Shown: piece after piece, positions 16,398-25,039 of the stretch | Layout: the number at the start of each line of letters is the position of its first letter | How positions within the stretch are numbered: position 1 is the stretch's first letter | Source of the DNA: an uncultured Christensenella sp. | GTDB lineage: Bacteria; Bacillota; Clostridia; Christensenellales; Borkfalkiaceae | Direction of reading: 5' to 3' | Assembly: GCA_905203015.1 (NCBI GenBank) | Contig: CAJKUC010000005.1 | Coordinates: 53,475 to 117,474 of the forward strand | DNA: 64,000 nt | Translations under genes and position numbers: made by a program | Notes under the pieces: model-generated | Databases searched by the model: none | Told to the model about the DNA's origin: nothing | The model's input: only the letters and a program-made list of their open reading frames with translations

Positions 16398-18311
16398 TTA
16401 TATATCGAGATCGGTGACGAGAGAAGCGTTCTCTTCGATGAATTTACGGCGAAGTTCGGGATTTTCTCCCATGAGCATGGCAAACATACGATCCGCTTCG
16501 GCGGCGTCTTCCATCGTTACGCGCACAAGCGTACGGGTGGAAGGATCCATCGTGGTGGACCAGAGTTGTTCCGTGCTCATTTCGCCGAGACCTTTATACC
16601 GCTGATATTCCACTTTCGAGGTAGCCTGCGCGTCGAACGCCGTTTTTTCCTCTTCGGAATACAGATAGGAATCTTTTCCCTTATACGTCGCTTTATAAAG
16701 CGGGGGCAGAGCCGAATATACGTGCCCGTGTTCGATTAAGGGGCGCATATAGCGGAACAGGAACGTATACAGAAGAATACGGATATGCGCGCCGTCCACA
16801 TCGGCATCGGTCATGGAAATGATACGATCGTAGCGGAGTTTGCTCTCGTCGAAATCATCGAGAATACCGCAGCCGAAAGCGGTGATCATCGCTTTGATTT
16901 CCGCGTTTTCCAGCACGCGGTTGAGCCGCACTTTTTCCACGTTCAGAATTTTGCCGCGGAGCGGAAGAATCGCCTGAAAACGTCTGTCGCGCCCCTGTTT
17001 TGCCGTGCCGCCTGCGGAATCGCCCTCTACGATGTAAATTTCGCAAAGTTCCGCGCGTTTATCCGAGCAATCGGCAAGTTTCCCGGGCAACGTGGAATTT
17101 TCCAGCACGCCCTTTCTTCTGGTGAGATCGCGGGCGGCACGCGCGGCGTCGCGCGCTTTCTGCGCCGTAAGGCAACGCATCACCAATTCTTTCGCCGCCG
17201 AAGGATTCTCTTCGAGGAACGCGCTCATATGCTCGGTGACGCACTGCGAAACGAACGAACGGATAGAAGAATTGTTGAGTTTATCCTTCGTCTGCGATTC
17301 AAACTGCGCGTTGACGAGTTTTACGGAAACAACCGCCGTAATGCCTTCGCGCACGTCTTCGCCCGTGAGTTTGTCGCTTTCCTTCATCAAGCCCGCTTTC
17401 TTGCCGTAATCGTTGATCACTTTCGTAAGTGCGAGTTTCAAACCTTCCACGTGCGTGCCGCCGTCTACGGTGTTTACGTTGTTCGCATAAGAATAAATCA
17501 CTTCGTTATACGATTCGTTGTACTGAATAGCCACTTCGCACGTGGTTTCGCCGTCTGCTTCTTCAAAATATACGGGCTGCGGGAAAAGCAACTGATCGCG
17601 GGAAGCGTTCAGATCTTCCACGAACGAACGGATACCGCCTTCGTAGCAGAAAGAATCTTTCTTTTCCTGCCCCGCGCGCTTATCTTCCAGCGTGATACGA
17701 AGCCCCTTATTAAGATAAGCGAGTTCGCGAAGGCGGATTTTCAGCGTATCGTACACAAATTCCGTCGTCTCGAAAATTTCTTTATCGGGCAGGAAAGTAA
17801 CTTTCGTACCCGTTTCCGTAGTGTCGCCCACAATCGCCACGCTGCGCTGAGGCACGCCGCGATTATACACCTGCTTATAAATATGTCCGTTCTGATAAAC
17901 TTCCGCTTCCAGCCATTCGGAAAGCGCGTTCACCGCTTTCACGCCCACGCCGTGCAGACCGCTCGATACTTTATAGCCCGAATCGCCGCCGAATTTACCG
18001 CCCGCATTCACTTTCGTGAACACCACTTCCAGCGTGGAAATTCCCTCTTTCGGGTGAATATCCGTAGGAATACCGCGCCCGTTATCGCGCACGGTGCAAC
18101 TTCCGTCTGCATTGATCGTCACTTCGATGTGCGTGCAATACCCCGCCAGCGCTTCGTCGATAGAGTTATCCACCACTTCGTGCACAAGGTGATGCAAGCC
18201 TTTGGAATCTGTGGAAGAAATATACATGCCGGGACGTTTTCTGATGTGTTCCAGACCGTCGAGCACCTGTATTTGTTCCGCGCCGTATTCGCCCTCTACT
18301 TTTTCCGCCAT
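16398..18311 (-). CDS. gyrB: DNA gyrase subunit B
   Basis: 637 residues. The ATPase subunit of gyrase: GHKL ATP-binding motifs (EVVDNSIDEAL, DNGRGIPTD, GGKFGGDSGYKVSSGLHGVG), the transducer domain, and the TOPRIM motif EGDSAGGTAKQGRDR with DADVDGAHI. The short end LVTDLDI and the lack of the E. coli insertion are typical of Gram-positive GyrB. The frame is open 22 codons further upstream to a GTG, but I chose the ATG at 18311 because AAGGAG lies 12 bases before it and the residues after it (MAEKVEGEYGAEQIQVL) match the usual N-terminus. It leads the gyrB-gyrA operon. dnaA, dnaN and recF, often next to gyrB, are not in this window. Confidence 0.97.
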   Translation of the reverse strand: MAEKVEGEYGAEQIQVLDGLEHIRKRPGMYISSTDSKGLHHLVHEVVDNSIDEALAGYCTHIEVTINADGSCTVRDNGRGIPTDIHPKEGISTLEVVFTKVNAGGKFGGDSGYKVSSGLHGVGVKAVNALSEWLEAEVYQNGHIYKQVYNRGVPQRSVAIVGDTTETGTKVTFLPDKEIFETTEFVYDTLKIRLRELAYLNKGLRITLEDKRAGQEKKDSFCYEGGIRSFVEDLNASRDQLLFPQPVYFEEADGETTCEVAIQYNESYNEVIYSYANNVNTVDGGTHVEGLKLALTKVINDYGKKAGLMKESDKLTGEDVREGITAVVSVKLVNAQFESQTKDKLNNSSIRSFVSQCVTEHMSAFLEENPSAAKELVMRCLTAQKARDAARAARDLTRRKGVLENSTLPGKLADCSDKRAELCEIYIVEGDSAGGTAKQGRDRRFQAILPLRGKILNVEKVRLNRVLENAEIKAMITAFGCGILDDFDESKLRYDRIISMTDADVDGAHIRILLYTFLFRYMRPLIEHGHVYSALPPLYKATYKGKDSYLYSEEEKTAFDAQATSKVEYQRYKGLGEMSTEQLWSTTMDPSTRTLVRVTMEDAAEADRMFAMLMGENPELRRKFIEENASLVTDLDI

Positions 18312-18498
18312 TGTCTCTTTTTTCTCCTTGATTTTTTTCTTTTCTTTAAATGGTTTTGCTGTTTTCTTACTTTTCACGGTATATTTTTTTGCATGTCTTT
18401 CCGCCCTCGCTTTTATGGAGGCTTCTTTTGCGCCTTTGCGCGCGTACGCCCGCGCACACGCGTATGCACACGCGACAATTATATATACCGACAGAATA

Positions 18499-18527
18499 AT
18501 TATACCATACCCGTAAAAAAAAGTACA
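18499..18527 (-). promoter_or_regulatory. Promoter of gyrBA
   Basis: Minus strand TGTACT, 17 bases, TATAAT with extended TATGG. The -35 is poor, the extended -10 is strong. The leader would be about 180 bases. Confidence 0.6.
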
Positions 18528-18677
18528 GCGATTCTGTCGCGTTTTTTATTTTTTCCACAGGCGGAACTCTTTTTTGCCGATTACTTCCGTGAAAACATAC
18601 GAAAACCGACTTGAAAACGACGAATTTTTCAAACGACGACGGCAAAATCTTATTTCAGTAAAACCGAAAGACGAAAG

Positions 18678-18686
18678 TTATCCACA
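18678..18686 (+). promoter_or_regulatory. DnaA box upstream of gyrB
   Basis: TTATCCACA, a perfect match to the canonical 9-base DnaA box. It is single, with only one weak relative (18551-18559), so it is more likely a regulatory or titration site than an origin. Confidence 0.4.
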
Positions 18687-18787
18687 AAAATACATGATTT
18701 ATGCGAACGCACTCGTTCCGATGCGCAATCGGCGCATAAAACGCAAAGATTTTCTTCATACTTTCTACGTATCACAAGGAGATTTTT

Positions 18788-18958
18788 ATGAACAAAAATA
18801 TTTCGTCTCTCTGCCTTTGCCCCTGCTGCCGTAACGAAATGCCGCCCGAAAAATCTTATTATTGCCCCGATTGCGGAGATCGGGTATGCGATTTATGCGC
18901 AAAACAAAACGGCGGGCTGTGCCGCCGCTGTTTTTCTCCGCTTATGAGATTGAGTTAA
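18788..18958 (+). CDS. 56-residue cysteine-rich zinc-ribbon protein
   Basis: A small gene with a strong ribosome site (AAGGAG, 8 bases before ATG). The 56 residues contain ten cysteines, eight of them in four pairs: CPCC (11-14), CPDC (26-29), CDLC (34-37) and CRRC (45-48). This spacing would build two zinc ribbons or one treble-clef pair. There is no signal peptide, so the protein should be cytosolic. It reads away from gyrB and stands alone. Zinc ribbons of this size usually bind nucleic acid or protein partners, but no function can be named. Confidence rests on the ribosome site and the regular Cys pairs, which would be improbable by chance. Confidence 0.72.
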   Translation: MNKNISSLCLCPCCRNEMPPEKSYYCPDCGDRVCDLCAKQNGGLCRRCFSPLMRLS

Positions 18959-19019
18959 AAGGTATCCGTTACGTTTTTATGCCGTTTTTGCGCATATCGC
19001 GCAAGGAATTTTCCAAAAA

Positions 19020-19035
19020 CGTTTCACGGGAAACA
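19020..19035 (+). promoter_or_regulatory. Near-parS sequence
   Basis: CGTTTCACGGGAAACA matches 14 of 16 bases of the ParB-binding parS palindrome TGTTTCACGTGAAACA. One mismatch is in the centre (CACGGG for CACGTG), which weakens the call. It also overlaps a possible hairpin at the end of the DegV gene. Confidence 0.3.
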
Positions 19036-19161
19036 CTTGCGTTTTTCCCGAACCTAAAAATAAAAGGCGAAAAACCGTCGTTTTCCGTCTTTTTTTGTAG
19101 AAATACATCTCCCTTGTTTTCGGCGTTGTTCCGCGGCGCATTTGAATTTTATCCCGTCCGT

Positions 19162-20040
19162 TTACTTCCTCGGCTTCCCGTAATAAAACGCCGCGATCAC
19201 GCCGGGGCCGCAATGCGAACCGATCACGGTGCCGATTTCCGTATAGAAAACGTCTTTGAATCCCGCTTCTTTTTTCAGCGCCTCGCCGAATTCTTTCGCC
19301 CGTTCTTCAACGTCGCTGTGGCTGATATACAACGTCTGTTCCCCTGCGTTTTCCACCGTTTCTTTCACAAGCGTAAACATCTCTTTCACCGTGTTTTGAT
19401 AGCCGCGTACGCGTTTGCGCACGCCGAGATTACCTTCGCCGTCCAGCGTAAGCACGGGGCAGATTTTCAAGATTCCGCCGATCAGCGCGGCGGCGAACGA
19501 ACACCTGCCCGAACGACGAAGATAGGTAAGATCGTCGGTGGTGCAAAGCGCGTTCAGGCGGATTTTATGTTCCTCGATAAAATTCACGCATTCTTCCGCG
19601 CTTTTTCCCCCGTCGCGAAGGCGTGCCGCCGTAAGCGCGAGCAAGCCGTACCCCGCCGAGCACTGCGTGGAATCGATCGCGTAAATTTTTGCGTTCGTCG
19701 TTTCCTCTGCGTTCAGTTTTTCCGCCGCTTTCTGCGCGTTTCGGCAAGTACCCGAAAGCGCCCCGCCGAGACCGATATATACAATCGGAAGATCGGGACG
19801 ATCTTTTTTCAGCCCGCGGAAAAATTCCTCGAAACGGGTTTCGTTGATCTGCGTTGTTTTCGGTGTTGTGCCGCGACGCATTTTTTCGTAAAATTCTTTT
19901 CTTTCCTCGGCGGAAGCGTTATCTTCAAACGATTCTCCGTTCATATCGTAATGCAGCATGATCGCCGCGATTTTGTTTTTTTCAAGCAATTCGGGCGGAA
20001 GATCGCACCCAGAATCGGTAGCCACTATAAATTGATCCAT
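19162..20040 (-). CDS. DegV family fatty-acid-binding protein
   Basis: 292 residues, the usual DegV length. The start MDQFIVATDSGCDLPPELLEK and the lipid-contacting motifs 'GTTPKTTQIN' and 'GLGGALSGTCRNA' are diagnostic, as is the late 'GSHCGPGVIAAFYYG'. In Firmicutes DegV/FakB proteins hold a fatty acid and present it to the kinase FakA for phosphorylation. No fakA gene is in the window. I chose the ATG at 20040 because GGGAGAGGTGAG lies upstream; the frame continues 58 codons further without a family match. It has its own promoter with a ~160-base leader. Confidence 0.92.
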   Translation of the reverse strand: MDQFIVATDSGCDLPPELLEKNKIAAIMLHYDMNGESFEDNASAEERKEFYEKMRRGTTPKTTQINETRFEEFFRGLKKDRPDLPIVYIGLGGALSGTCRNAQKAAEKLNAEETTNAKIYAIDSTQCSAGYGLLALTAARLRDGGKSAEECVNFIEEHKIRLNALCTTDDLTYLRRSGRCSFAAALIGGILKICPVLTLDGEGNLGVRKRVRGYQNTVKEMFTLVKETVENAGEQTLYISHSDVEERAKEFGEALKKEAGFKDVFYTEIGTVIGSHCGPGVIAAFYYGKPRK

Positions 20041-20204
20041 TTTTCTCACCTCTCCCGTACGCTTTCCCGATCGTCTCGCACGCCTTATTTTATAGCGCTT
20101 CCGTAACGCTTTTGTATCGTGCATTTCCGAACGGCGGAACGGTTTTCCTATATTATTCACCAGAAATGTATCCGCATTTTGACGTTTTTCTGAAAATTGT
20201 ATAA

Positions 20205-20233
20205 ATTTTATCACAAATCAAAGAAATGTACAA
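20205..20233 (-). promoter_or_regulatory. Promoter of degV
   Basis: Minus strand TTGTAC, 17 bases, TAAAAT with extended TGA. Confidence 0.6.
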
Positions 20234-20383
20234 ATACCTTTATGAAAAATCGTAAGTTATCGGACAAAATCAAAAAAACGTATCTGTATTTTTTCCCATT
20301 GTTTACTTTTTTATACCAAGGCGGATTTTTTTCCGCCGCCGTCTTTCCGCCCGCTTTTTTCGGGGATCTTTAAAATAATACGA

Positions 20384-20413
20384 TTGACAAGATAACGATA
20401 CTTGCGTTATAAT
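20384..20413 (+). promoter_or_regulatory. Promoter of the TetR gene
   Basis: TTGACA, 18 bases, TATAAT. The operator-like inverted repeat at 20392-20410 fills the spacer. Confidence 0.75.
20392..20410. promoter_or_regulatory. Probable TetR operator
   Basis: ATAACG, 7 bases, CGTTAT: a perfect 6-base inverted repeat lying between the -35 and -10 of the tetR promoter. This position suits autorepression. Confidence 0.5.
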
Positions 20414-20476
20414 ATCGATATACGGCGCATAAAAACAAAACGAACGTTAAAGCGCGCCCGAACGGAGAAAAACGCG

Positions 20477-21055
20477 ATGGATAAAAGAATTATAAAAACC
20501 AAAAGAAACATCAAAGAAACGTTCACGAAAATGTTGCAGAATACCGCGTTCGACAAAATCACCGTTACGGAATTATGCGAACGCGGCTGCGTGGGAAGAA
20601 TCACGTTTTATACTTATTACGACGATAAATACGCGCTTGTGGACGAAATCATGGACGATTATATGAAAGAAGCGCTCGACGATTACCACAATCTGCAAAA
20701 AGAAAATAACCCCCGTACGCTTCCGCTCGAAGGGTATCTCAACATGCTGACGGCGATTCTGAACCTGTACTTCAATCATTTCGATTTTTTCTCGCACGCG
20801 CAGATCGAAACGAATCCGTATCTCTATACCTCTTTTTATAACAGAGTGTTTGAAAACGCCTGCACTTACACGCAGCGTCATCACGAGGGCATGAACCCGC
20901 GTTATTCTTCCCGCCGCACCACGATTTTATTATGCAACGGCTTCTGGGGAATCGTATCCGACGCCGTGGCGGAAAAGAAAAACCTTTCCGAATCGACGAA
21001 AGAGATCATCGATATGTATCGCGCCGTGCTTGCTTCCGATCTTTTCGTTCGGTAA
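20477..21055 (+). CDS. TetR/AcrR family transcriptional regulator
   Basis: 192 residues. The N-terminal helix-turn-helix is clear: IKETFTKMLQNTAFDKITVTELCERGCVGRITFYTYYDDKYALVDEI shows the TetR pattern in shortened form (ITVTELCERG...ITFYTYY). The C-terminal ~130 helical residues form the ligand and dimer domain. The start at 20477 follows GGAGAAA; an upstream in-frame start lacks a ribosome site and overlaps the promoter. No target gene adjoins it except possibly divergent degV. The ligand is unknown. An inverted repeat inside its own promoter suggests autorepression. Confidence 0.88.
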   Translation: MDKRIIKTKRNIKETFTKMLQNTAFDKITVTELCERGCVGRITFYTYYDDKYALVDEIMDDYMKEALDDYHNLQKENNPRTLPLEGYLNMLTAILNLYFNHFDFFSHAQIETNPYLYTSFYNRVFENACTYTQRHHEGMNPRYSSRRTTILLCNGFWGIVSDAVAEKKNLSESTKEIIDMYRAVLASDLFVR

Positions 21056-21075
21056 AGCAAAAATAACAAAAAACA

Positions 21076-21110
21076 ACGATCTGCGGCCTATAATTGCTGC
21101 GGATCGTATT
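21076..21110. terminator. Bidirectional terminator between tetR and dus
   Basis: ACGATC.GC.G pairs with its complement around TATAATT. On the minus strand it is followed by TGTTTTTTG, on the plus strand by ATTTTA. Confidence 0.65.
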
Positions 21111-21155
21111 TTACTCTTTATCGTTTCCATGCGGTTTCCGCGCGTTCGTTCCTTT

Positions 21156-22100
21156 TCACCTTGCGAAAATTTCCCGGGCGAGAGAGATTACTTCTTCGGA
21201 ATTTTTGCAGGAAAAAAGGCGCGCTTTATACGCGGCGGCATTGCGCGTTCCGCGAAGATAAAAAGCCGTCATTTTCCGCATAAACACCGTGGCGAATCTT
21301 TCGCCGAAAAGCGTTCTCGTCTCTTCCGTCTGCCGTTTTACCACATCGTAAAGCGGCTTTCTTTCTCTCCCCGAAAAATCGCAGAAGATCTGCGGATCGT
21401 ACAATGCCGCTCTTGCGATCGCCACGCCGTCCGCGCCCGTTTTATTCATCATGTTTTCCGCGTCTTCTACGGAAAAAATACCGCCGTTAGCGATAACGGG
21501 TACGTCCACGGCGTTTTTCACCGCCGCAATCACGCCGTAATCGGGTTCGCCCGTATACATTTCGTTCCGCGTACGCCCGTGCACGGTGATTGCGCTCGCC
21601 CCCGCGCCAGCCAGTCGTTTACAAAATTCCACCGCGCAGATTTTTTCTCTCGTTACGCCGATACGGCATTTCACCGTGACGATTTTCCCGCTTTTTTTCA
21701 CTTCCCCTACGATTTTTTCGGCAAGTTCCGGCGTTTCCATCAACGCGCTGCCCTCGCCGTTTTTAAAAATTTTCGGCACGGGACACCCCATATTGATATC
21801 CACCGTTTCAAACGGCACAAGTTCTTCGCTTTCCGCAGCGCGGCGCATAAACGCGGGATCGTTGCCGAAAATCTGTACGCCGACGGCGCCGCGCTCTTCG
21901 GCGGAAGTGTACAAAAGTTCCTTCGTATTTTCGCTGCCGTAACAAAGCCCTTTTGCGCTCACCATTTCCGTGAAAACGAACCCCGCGCCGCTTTCCAGCG
22001 CAATTTTTCTGAACGGATAATTCGTATACCCCGCCAACGGCGCAAGCCATACGTTGTTTTTAACGCACATACCGCCTATATTTATCGATTTCGTTTTCAT
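21156..22100 (-). CDS. dus: tRNA-dihydrouridine synthase
   Basis: 314 residues. An FMN enzyme that reduces uridines in the tRNA D-loop. Motifs: VWLAPLAGYTNYPFRKIA, EMVSAKGL, VQIFGNDP, the signature DINMGCPVPKIFKNGEGSAL with its catalytic cysteine region, ITVHGRTRNEMYTG and PVIANGGIFSVEDA. I chose the ATG at 22100 (GGGG eleven bases upstream); the frame is open far upstream but overlaps the MazG gene. It lies 35 bases after yabN/mazG and is probably in the same operon. Confidence 0.93.
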   Translation of the reverse strand: MKTKSINIGGMCVKNNVWLAPLAGYTNYPFRKIALESGAGFVFTEMVSAKGLCYGSENTKELLYTSAEERGAVGVQIFGNDPAFMRRAAESEELVPFETVDINMGCPVPKIFKNGEGSALMETPELAEKIVGEVKKSGKIVTVKCRIGVTREKICAVEFCKRLAGAGASAITVHGRTRNEMYTGEPDYGVIAAVKNAVDVPVIANGGIFSVEDAENMMNKTGADGVAIARAALYDPQIFCDFSGRERKPLYDVVKRQTEETRTLFGERFATVFMRKMTAFYLRGTRNAAAYKARLFSCKNSEEVISLAREIFAR

Positions 22101-22135
22101 CGCGCCCATACCCCGCATGTTTTTTCGGAAAATTT

Positions 22136-23605
22136 TTAATCTTCGCCTCTGCCGCCGCCGTTTTTTTCGCTTTGTTTCACACGTTCGTAATAAGCGTCGC
22201 GTTCGGCTTTCGTCAGCGCGTTTACGTCTTTCCCGTCTGCCAGCACGGCCTTTTCGTATGCGGCGTACCTTCTTTGGATTTTCTTCACGGTATCGAGGAG
22301 CGCTTCTTCTCCGTCCGCTCCCACGGCGCGGGCAAGCGTAGCCATGCTGAAGAGCGCGTCGCCGAGTTCCTCCGCCACAGCGCTTTTGTCCCCCGATTCT
22401 TTCGCTTCTTTCAATTCGGAAAGTTCGCTTTCCAGCGCGTTTTTCGCCTCGTCGAAATCGGGCTCGTCCCAGCCGCCGCGCGCCACGCGTTTCGCCACTT
22501 TCTGCGCCTGCAAAAGAGCGGGAAAGCAATTCGGCACGTCGCACACGGACTTTGTGTAGGTATCCTGGCTCTTTTCTTTCATCTTGTTCTTATCCCACAC
22601 TTTCAGCGCGTCTTCCGCATTTACCGCCGCGTCGCCGCCGAAAACGTGCGTATGGCGCGTGATCAGTTTTTCGCACAGGCCCGTCACCACGTCGGTGAAA
22701 TCGAACGCGCCCTGCTCTTCTTTCAAAACGGCATGAAAAGCCACCTGCATCAGAAGATCGCCCGTTTCTTCCATGATTTTCGCGTCGTCTTTCAGATTGA
22801 TCGCGTCGAGAAGTTCGTACGCTTCCTCCACCACGTTCATGCGTATACTTTCGCTCGTCTGCACCTTATCCCACGGGCATCCGTCCTCGGGGCGGCGCAA
22901 GCGGCGCAGGATCGAAAGCACGTCGTATGTAGTAAATCTTTTTTTCTTCAAAAGATCCGCTTTTTCCACAGCCACTGCGCACGAACAATTATACGTTTTC
23001 TGCCGGTCGATCTCGTACACGGGGATCTTTTTCGCGCTGCCGTCGTCGAGGCGGATAAACAGCACTTCCGTTTCTTCGCCGAAGCGATCGGAAAGAGCGA
23101 GTTTCACGTCCGCCGCGAGATCCGCGCCGTCGAGATCGTACACGATCAAAGGAGCGGAAATGCCGTCAGCCCCTGCGATTTCCTGCACGTCGCACGCCGA
23201 CACCGACTGATACGAACAACCTTTGAAGTTCGCGATCGAGGCGATTGCCGAAGTCTTGGAAACGCCGTCGATCACGCGCACGTTTCTTTTCCCCGCCCGA
23301 CGGATCAGCGTTTTTACGGAATTATCTTCGCTTGCCGCGCCGTCTACGAGATACGCCGCGTTTTCGCGGTATTTCAGCACTTCGCCCGAAAGATTTTTAT
23401 TCAGCGTTTCAAACGTTCTGCTTTTCGCGTAAATTTTATCAAGCGTTTTGTGCGGCACGCCGAGAGCGCGCACGTTTTCGTACGAAGCCGTCTGCGCGGT
23501 ACGCACGAAAATCTTGCCGTTTTCGTTCGCCACGCGCAAAATTTCCTCTTCTCCCGCTTTTGTAAGATCGCCTTTTTTCACACCGAGCCCGATTACAGTA
23601 ATCAT
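22136..23605 (-). CDS. mazG: YabN-type MazG nucleotide pyrophosphohydrolase with N-terminal methylase-like domain
   Basis: 489 residues, about the length of Bacillus YabN. Residues 1-215 are a tetrapyrrole/SAM-methylase-like domain; residues 240-489 are two tandem MazG domains (LRRPEDGCPWDKVQT, VVEEAYELLDAI, EETGDLLMQVAFHA; then RVARGGWDEPDF, ESELSELKEA, EELGDALFSMATLARAVG). MazG hydrolyses NTPs to NMP and pyrophosphate and cleans nucleotide pools. In the methylase-like domain the usual GPGD loop is altered (GLGVKKGD) and the later glycine-rich motif is lost (YLVDGAASEDN), so it is probably not catalytic. The start at 23605 has GGGAAG upstream; an upstream TTG is less likely. It follows the yabM-like flippase gene, the same order as yabM-yabN in Bacillus. 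Confidence 0.92.
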   Translation of the reverse strand: MITVIGLGVKKGDLTKAGEEEILRVANENGKIFVRTAQTASYENVRALGVPHKTLDKIYAKSRTFETLNKNLSGEVLKYRENAAYLVDGAASEDNSVKTLIRRAGKRNVRVIDGVSKTSAIASIANFKGCSYQSVSACDVQEIAGADGISAPLIVYDLDGADLAADVKLALSDRFGEETEVLFIRLDDGSAKKIPVYEIDRQKTYNCSCAVAVEKADLLKKKRFTTYDVLSILRRLRRPEDGCPWDKVQTSESIRMNVVEEAYELLDAINLKDDAKIMEETGDLLMQVAFHAVLKEEQGAFDFTDVVTGLCEKLITRHTHVFGGDAAVNAEDALKVWDKNKMKEKSQDTYTKSVCDVPNCFPALLQAQKVAKRVARGGWDEPDFDEAKNALESELSELKEAKESGDKSAVAEELGDALFSMATLARAVGADGEEALLDTVKKIQRRYAAYEKAVLADGKDVNALTKAERDAYYERVKQSEKNGGGRGED

Positions 23606-23671
23606 TTTCGTTTTTTCTTCCCGAAAGTATTTTTTGCGCAAGATTTTTTCCGCCGTTATTTCTTATATCGG

Positions 23672-25039
23672 CTATGCGGCGGCGAAACGTCGTTTCGCCG
23701 ATCTGTACACGGCAATATTATACGCCGAAATGAGAAAAAAAGCAACGAAATAACAGCCGACTTCCGCAATCGCCGCGCCGAGCACGGAAAATTTCGATAC
23801 CCCTATGAAAATCAGATCGAAAAGAATACGCGAAAGGCAGGCAACGCCCCAGCAAGCCGCAGCGATTTTCGGTACGCCCAGCGCCGTCATACAGGCGGAA
23901 AGCGTCTGCGTCAGAGACAAAAACAACGCGCCCGCAGACAAAATGCGTATACATGCGACAAGCAACGTTTTTTCCCGCGCGGAAAGCGACGAAAAGAGAA
24001 TTTTCACAGCAAGCGGCGCGAACAGGCAAAGGCACAGGCAAAGCGGCACAGCCGCCGCCAGCGTAAGAAGCAGCGCGTAAATTATTTTTTTCTTTCCGCC
24101 CGCAAAACCCTCTTTTTTTATTCCGGAAGAGAGATCCGGGATCGCCGCCGCCGCAACGCCGCGGCAAAACGTGACGGGAAGATGAGCGACGCACGCCGCC
24201 CCACCCGCGAAAAGCCCGTACAATGCCAGCGGATTCGCCTCGTACCCCGCCATAAGATCGGGCAACAGCAAACTTTCCGCAAACGCCGTAAGCGGCAACA
24301 CCGCCGCAGACAGCGTAACGGGCAGCGTAAACGAAAAAATTTCTTTTGCCCCGATTGTTCCCGCCGCATTTACGGAATAAAGCGAAAAAAGCGCGCCTCT
24401 GCCCGCGTGATTTTCATTTTTTTCATATGATTTTCTTTTGAACAGATACAGCGCGGCAGTTTCGCAAAGCGCGGCAAGAGACACGGCAAAGCAGAGCCAT
24501 GCCGCCGATTTTTCAACGTTCGCTTTGAAAATCGCGCAAAAAAGCACGCCGAACAAAATTTTCGCCGTCTGCCCGCACACCTCGGAAATCGCCGTGGGAT
24601 ACATATTGCCCTCTCCCTGAAAACCGCCGCAAAAAACGGAAGCGACGCACACGAGAGGCAATGCCGGCGCAAGAAAAAAATAGCCTACCGACGGCTTTTC
24701 CCCGCGTGCGCCGTGAAAAATCAGCGGAAACAACGCAACGGCGACGGCACCCGCCGCACCTACCGCCGAAAAAAAACGCATATACGATTTTTCCGCCGAT
24801 TCGGCGGAAAGCCCCTGCGCGCGCCTTTCCGCCACGCGTTTGGAAAGGCAGGAAGCGATTCCCGCGGAACAAAGCGTGGCGATAAACGCATAAAAAGAGT
24901 ACGTCGATTGATATAAACCGATTCCGTAGCAGCCGATCATCGCGGTGAGCGGAATACGATACAGCGCGCCGAGCGCTTTTACCACGCCTCCCGAAACACC
25001 GAGAGCCGCCGCGCCGCGCAAAAAATTTTTTCGTTTCAT
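23672..25039 (-). CDS. SpoVB/YabM-like polysaccharide or lipid flippase
   Basis: 455 residues with 12-14 membrane segments. The N-terminal motif 'GVVKALGALYRIPLTAMIG...GIGLYQSTYSFYAFIATL' is typical of the SpoVB/YtgP/MurJ-like branch of the MVF/MATE superfamily. These proteins flip lipid-linked sugars; SpoVB is needed for spore cortex synthesis. Adjacency to yabN supports the YabM identity, but SpoVB or a MurJ-like role cannot be excluded. The ribosome site is weak (AAGAAT). Given the other spore genes, a cortex role is plausible inference. Confidence 0.82.
   Translation of the reverse strand: MKRKNFLRGAAALGVSGGVVKALGALYRIPLTAMIGCYGIGLYQSTYSFYAFIATLCSAGIASCLSKRVAERRAQGLSAESAEKSYMRFFSAVGAAGAVAVALFPLIFHGARGEKPSVGYFFLAPALPLVCVASVFCGGFQGEGNMYPTAISEVCGQTAKILFGVLFCAIFKANVEKSAAWLCFAVSLAALCETAALYLFKRKSYEKNENHAGRGALFSLYSVNAAGTIGAKEIFSFTLPVTLSAAVLPLTAFAESLLLPDLMAGYEANPLALYGLFAGGAACVAHLPVTFCRGVAAAAIPDLSSGIKKEGFAGGKKKIIYALLLTLAAAVPLCLCLCLFAPLAVKILFSSLSAREKTLLVACIRILSAGALFLSLTQTLSACMTALGVPKIAAACWGVACLSRILFDLIFIGVSKFSVLGAAIAEVGCYFVAFFLISAYNIAVYRSAKRRFAAA

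Larger units (their letters stand above)
18312..18787. other. Upstream region of gyrB
   Basis: 476 bases between gyrB and the small zinc-ribbon gene. It holds the gyrB promoter (18499-18527), a perfect DnaA box (18678-18686) and a one-mismatch relative TTTTCCACA at 18551-18559. The stretch 18420-18480 is rich in GCGCGY and CACGCG repeats. No further gene is supported. Confidence 0.55.
20041..20476. other. Divergent region between degV and tetR
   Basis: 436 bases with the degV promoter (20205-20233), the tetR promoter and operator (20384-20413), and a small hairpin at 20320-20337 (GGCGGA, T loop, TCCGCC). No gene is supported. Confidence 0.55.

Noticed and set aside
18312..18377. Longer GyrB start at GTG 18377
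   Set aside because: It has no ribosome site and adds a Lys-rich leader; the ATG at 18311 has AAGGAG and matches the family start.
22101..22544. Upstream extension of the dus reading frame
   Set aside because: It overlaps mazG fully, its sequence is Arg-rich shadow, and the Dus family starts at MKTKSINIGG.
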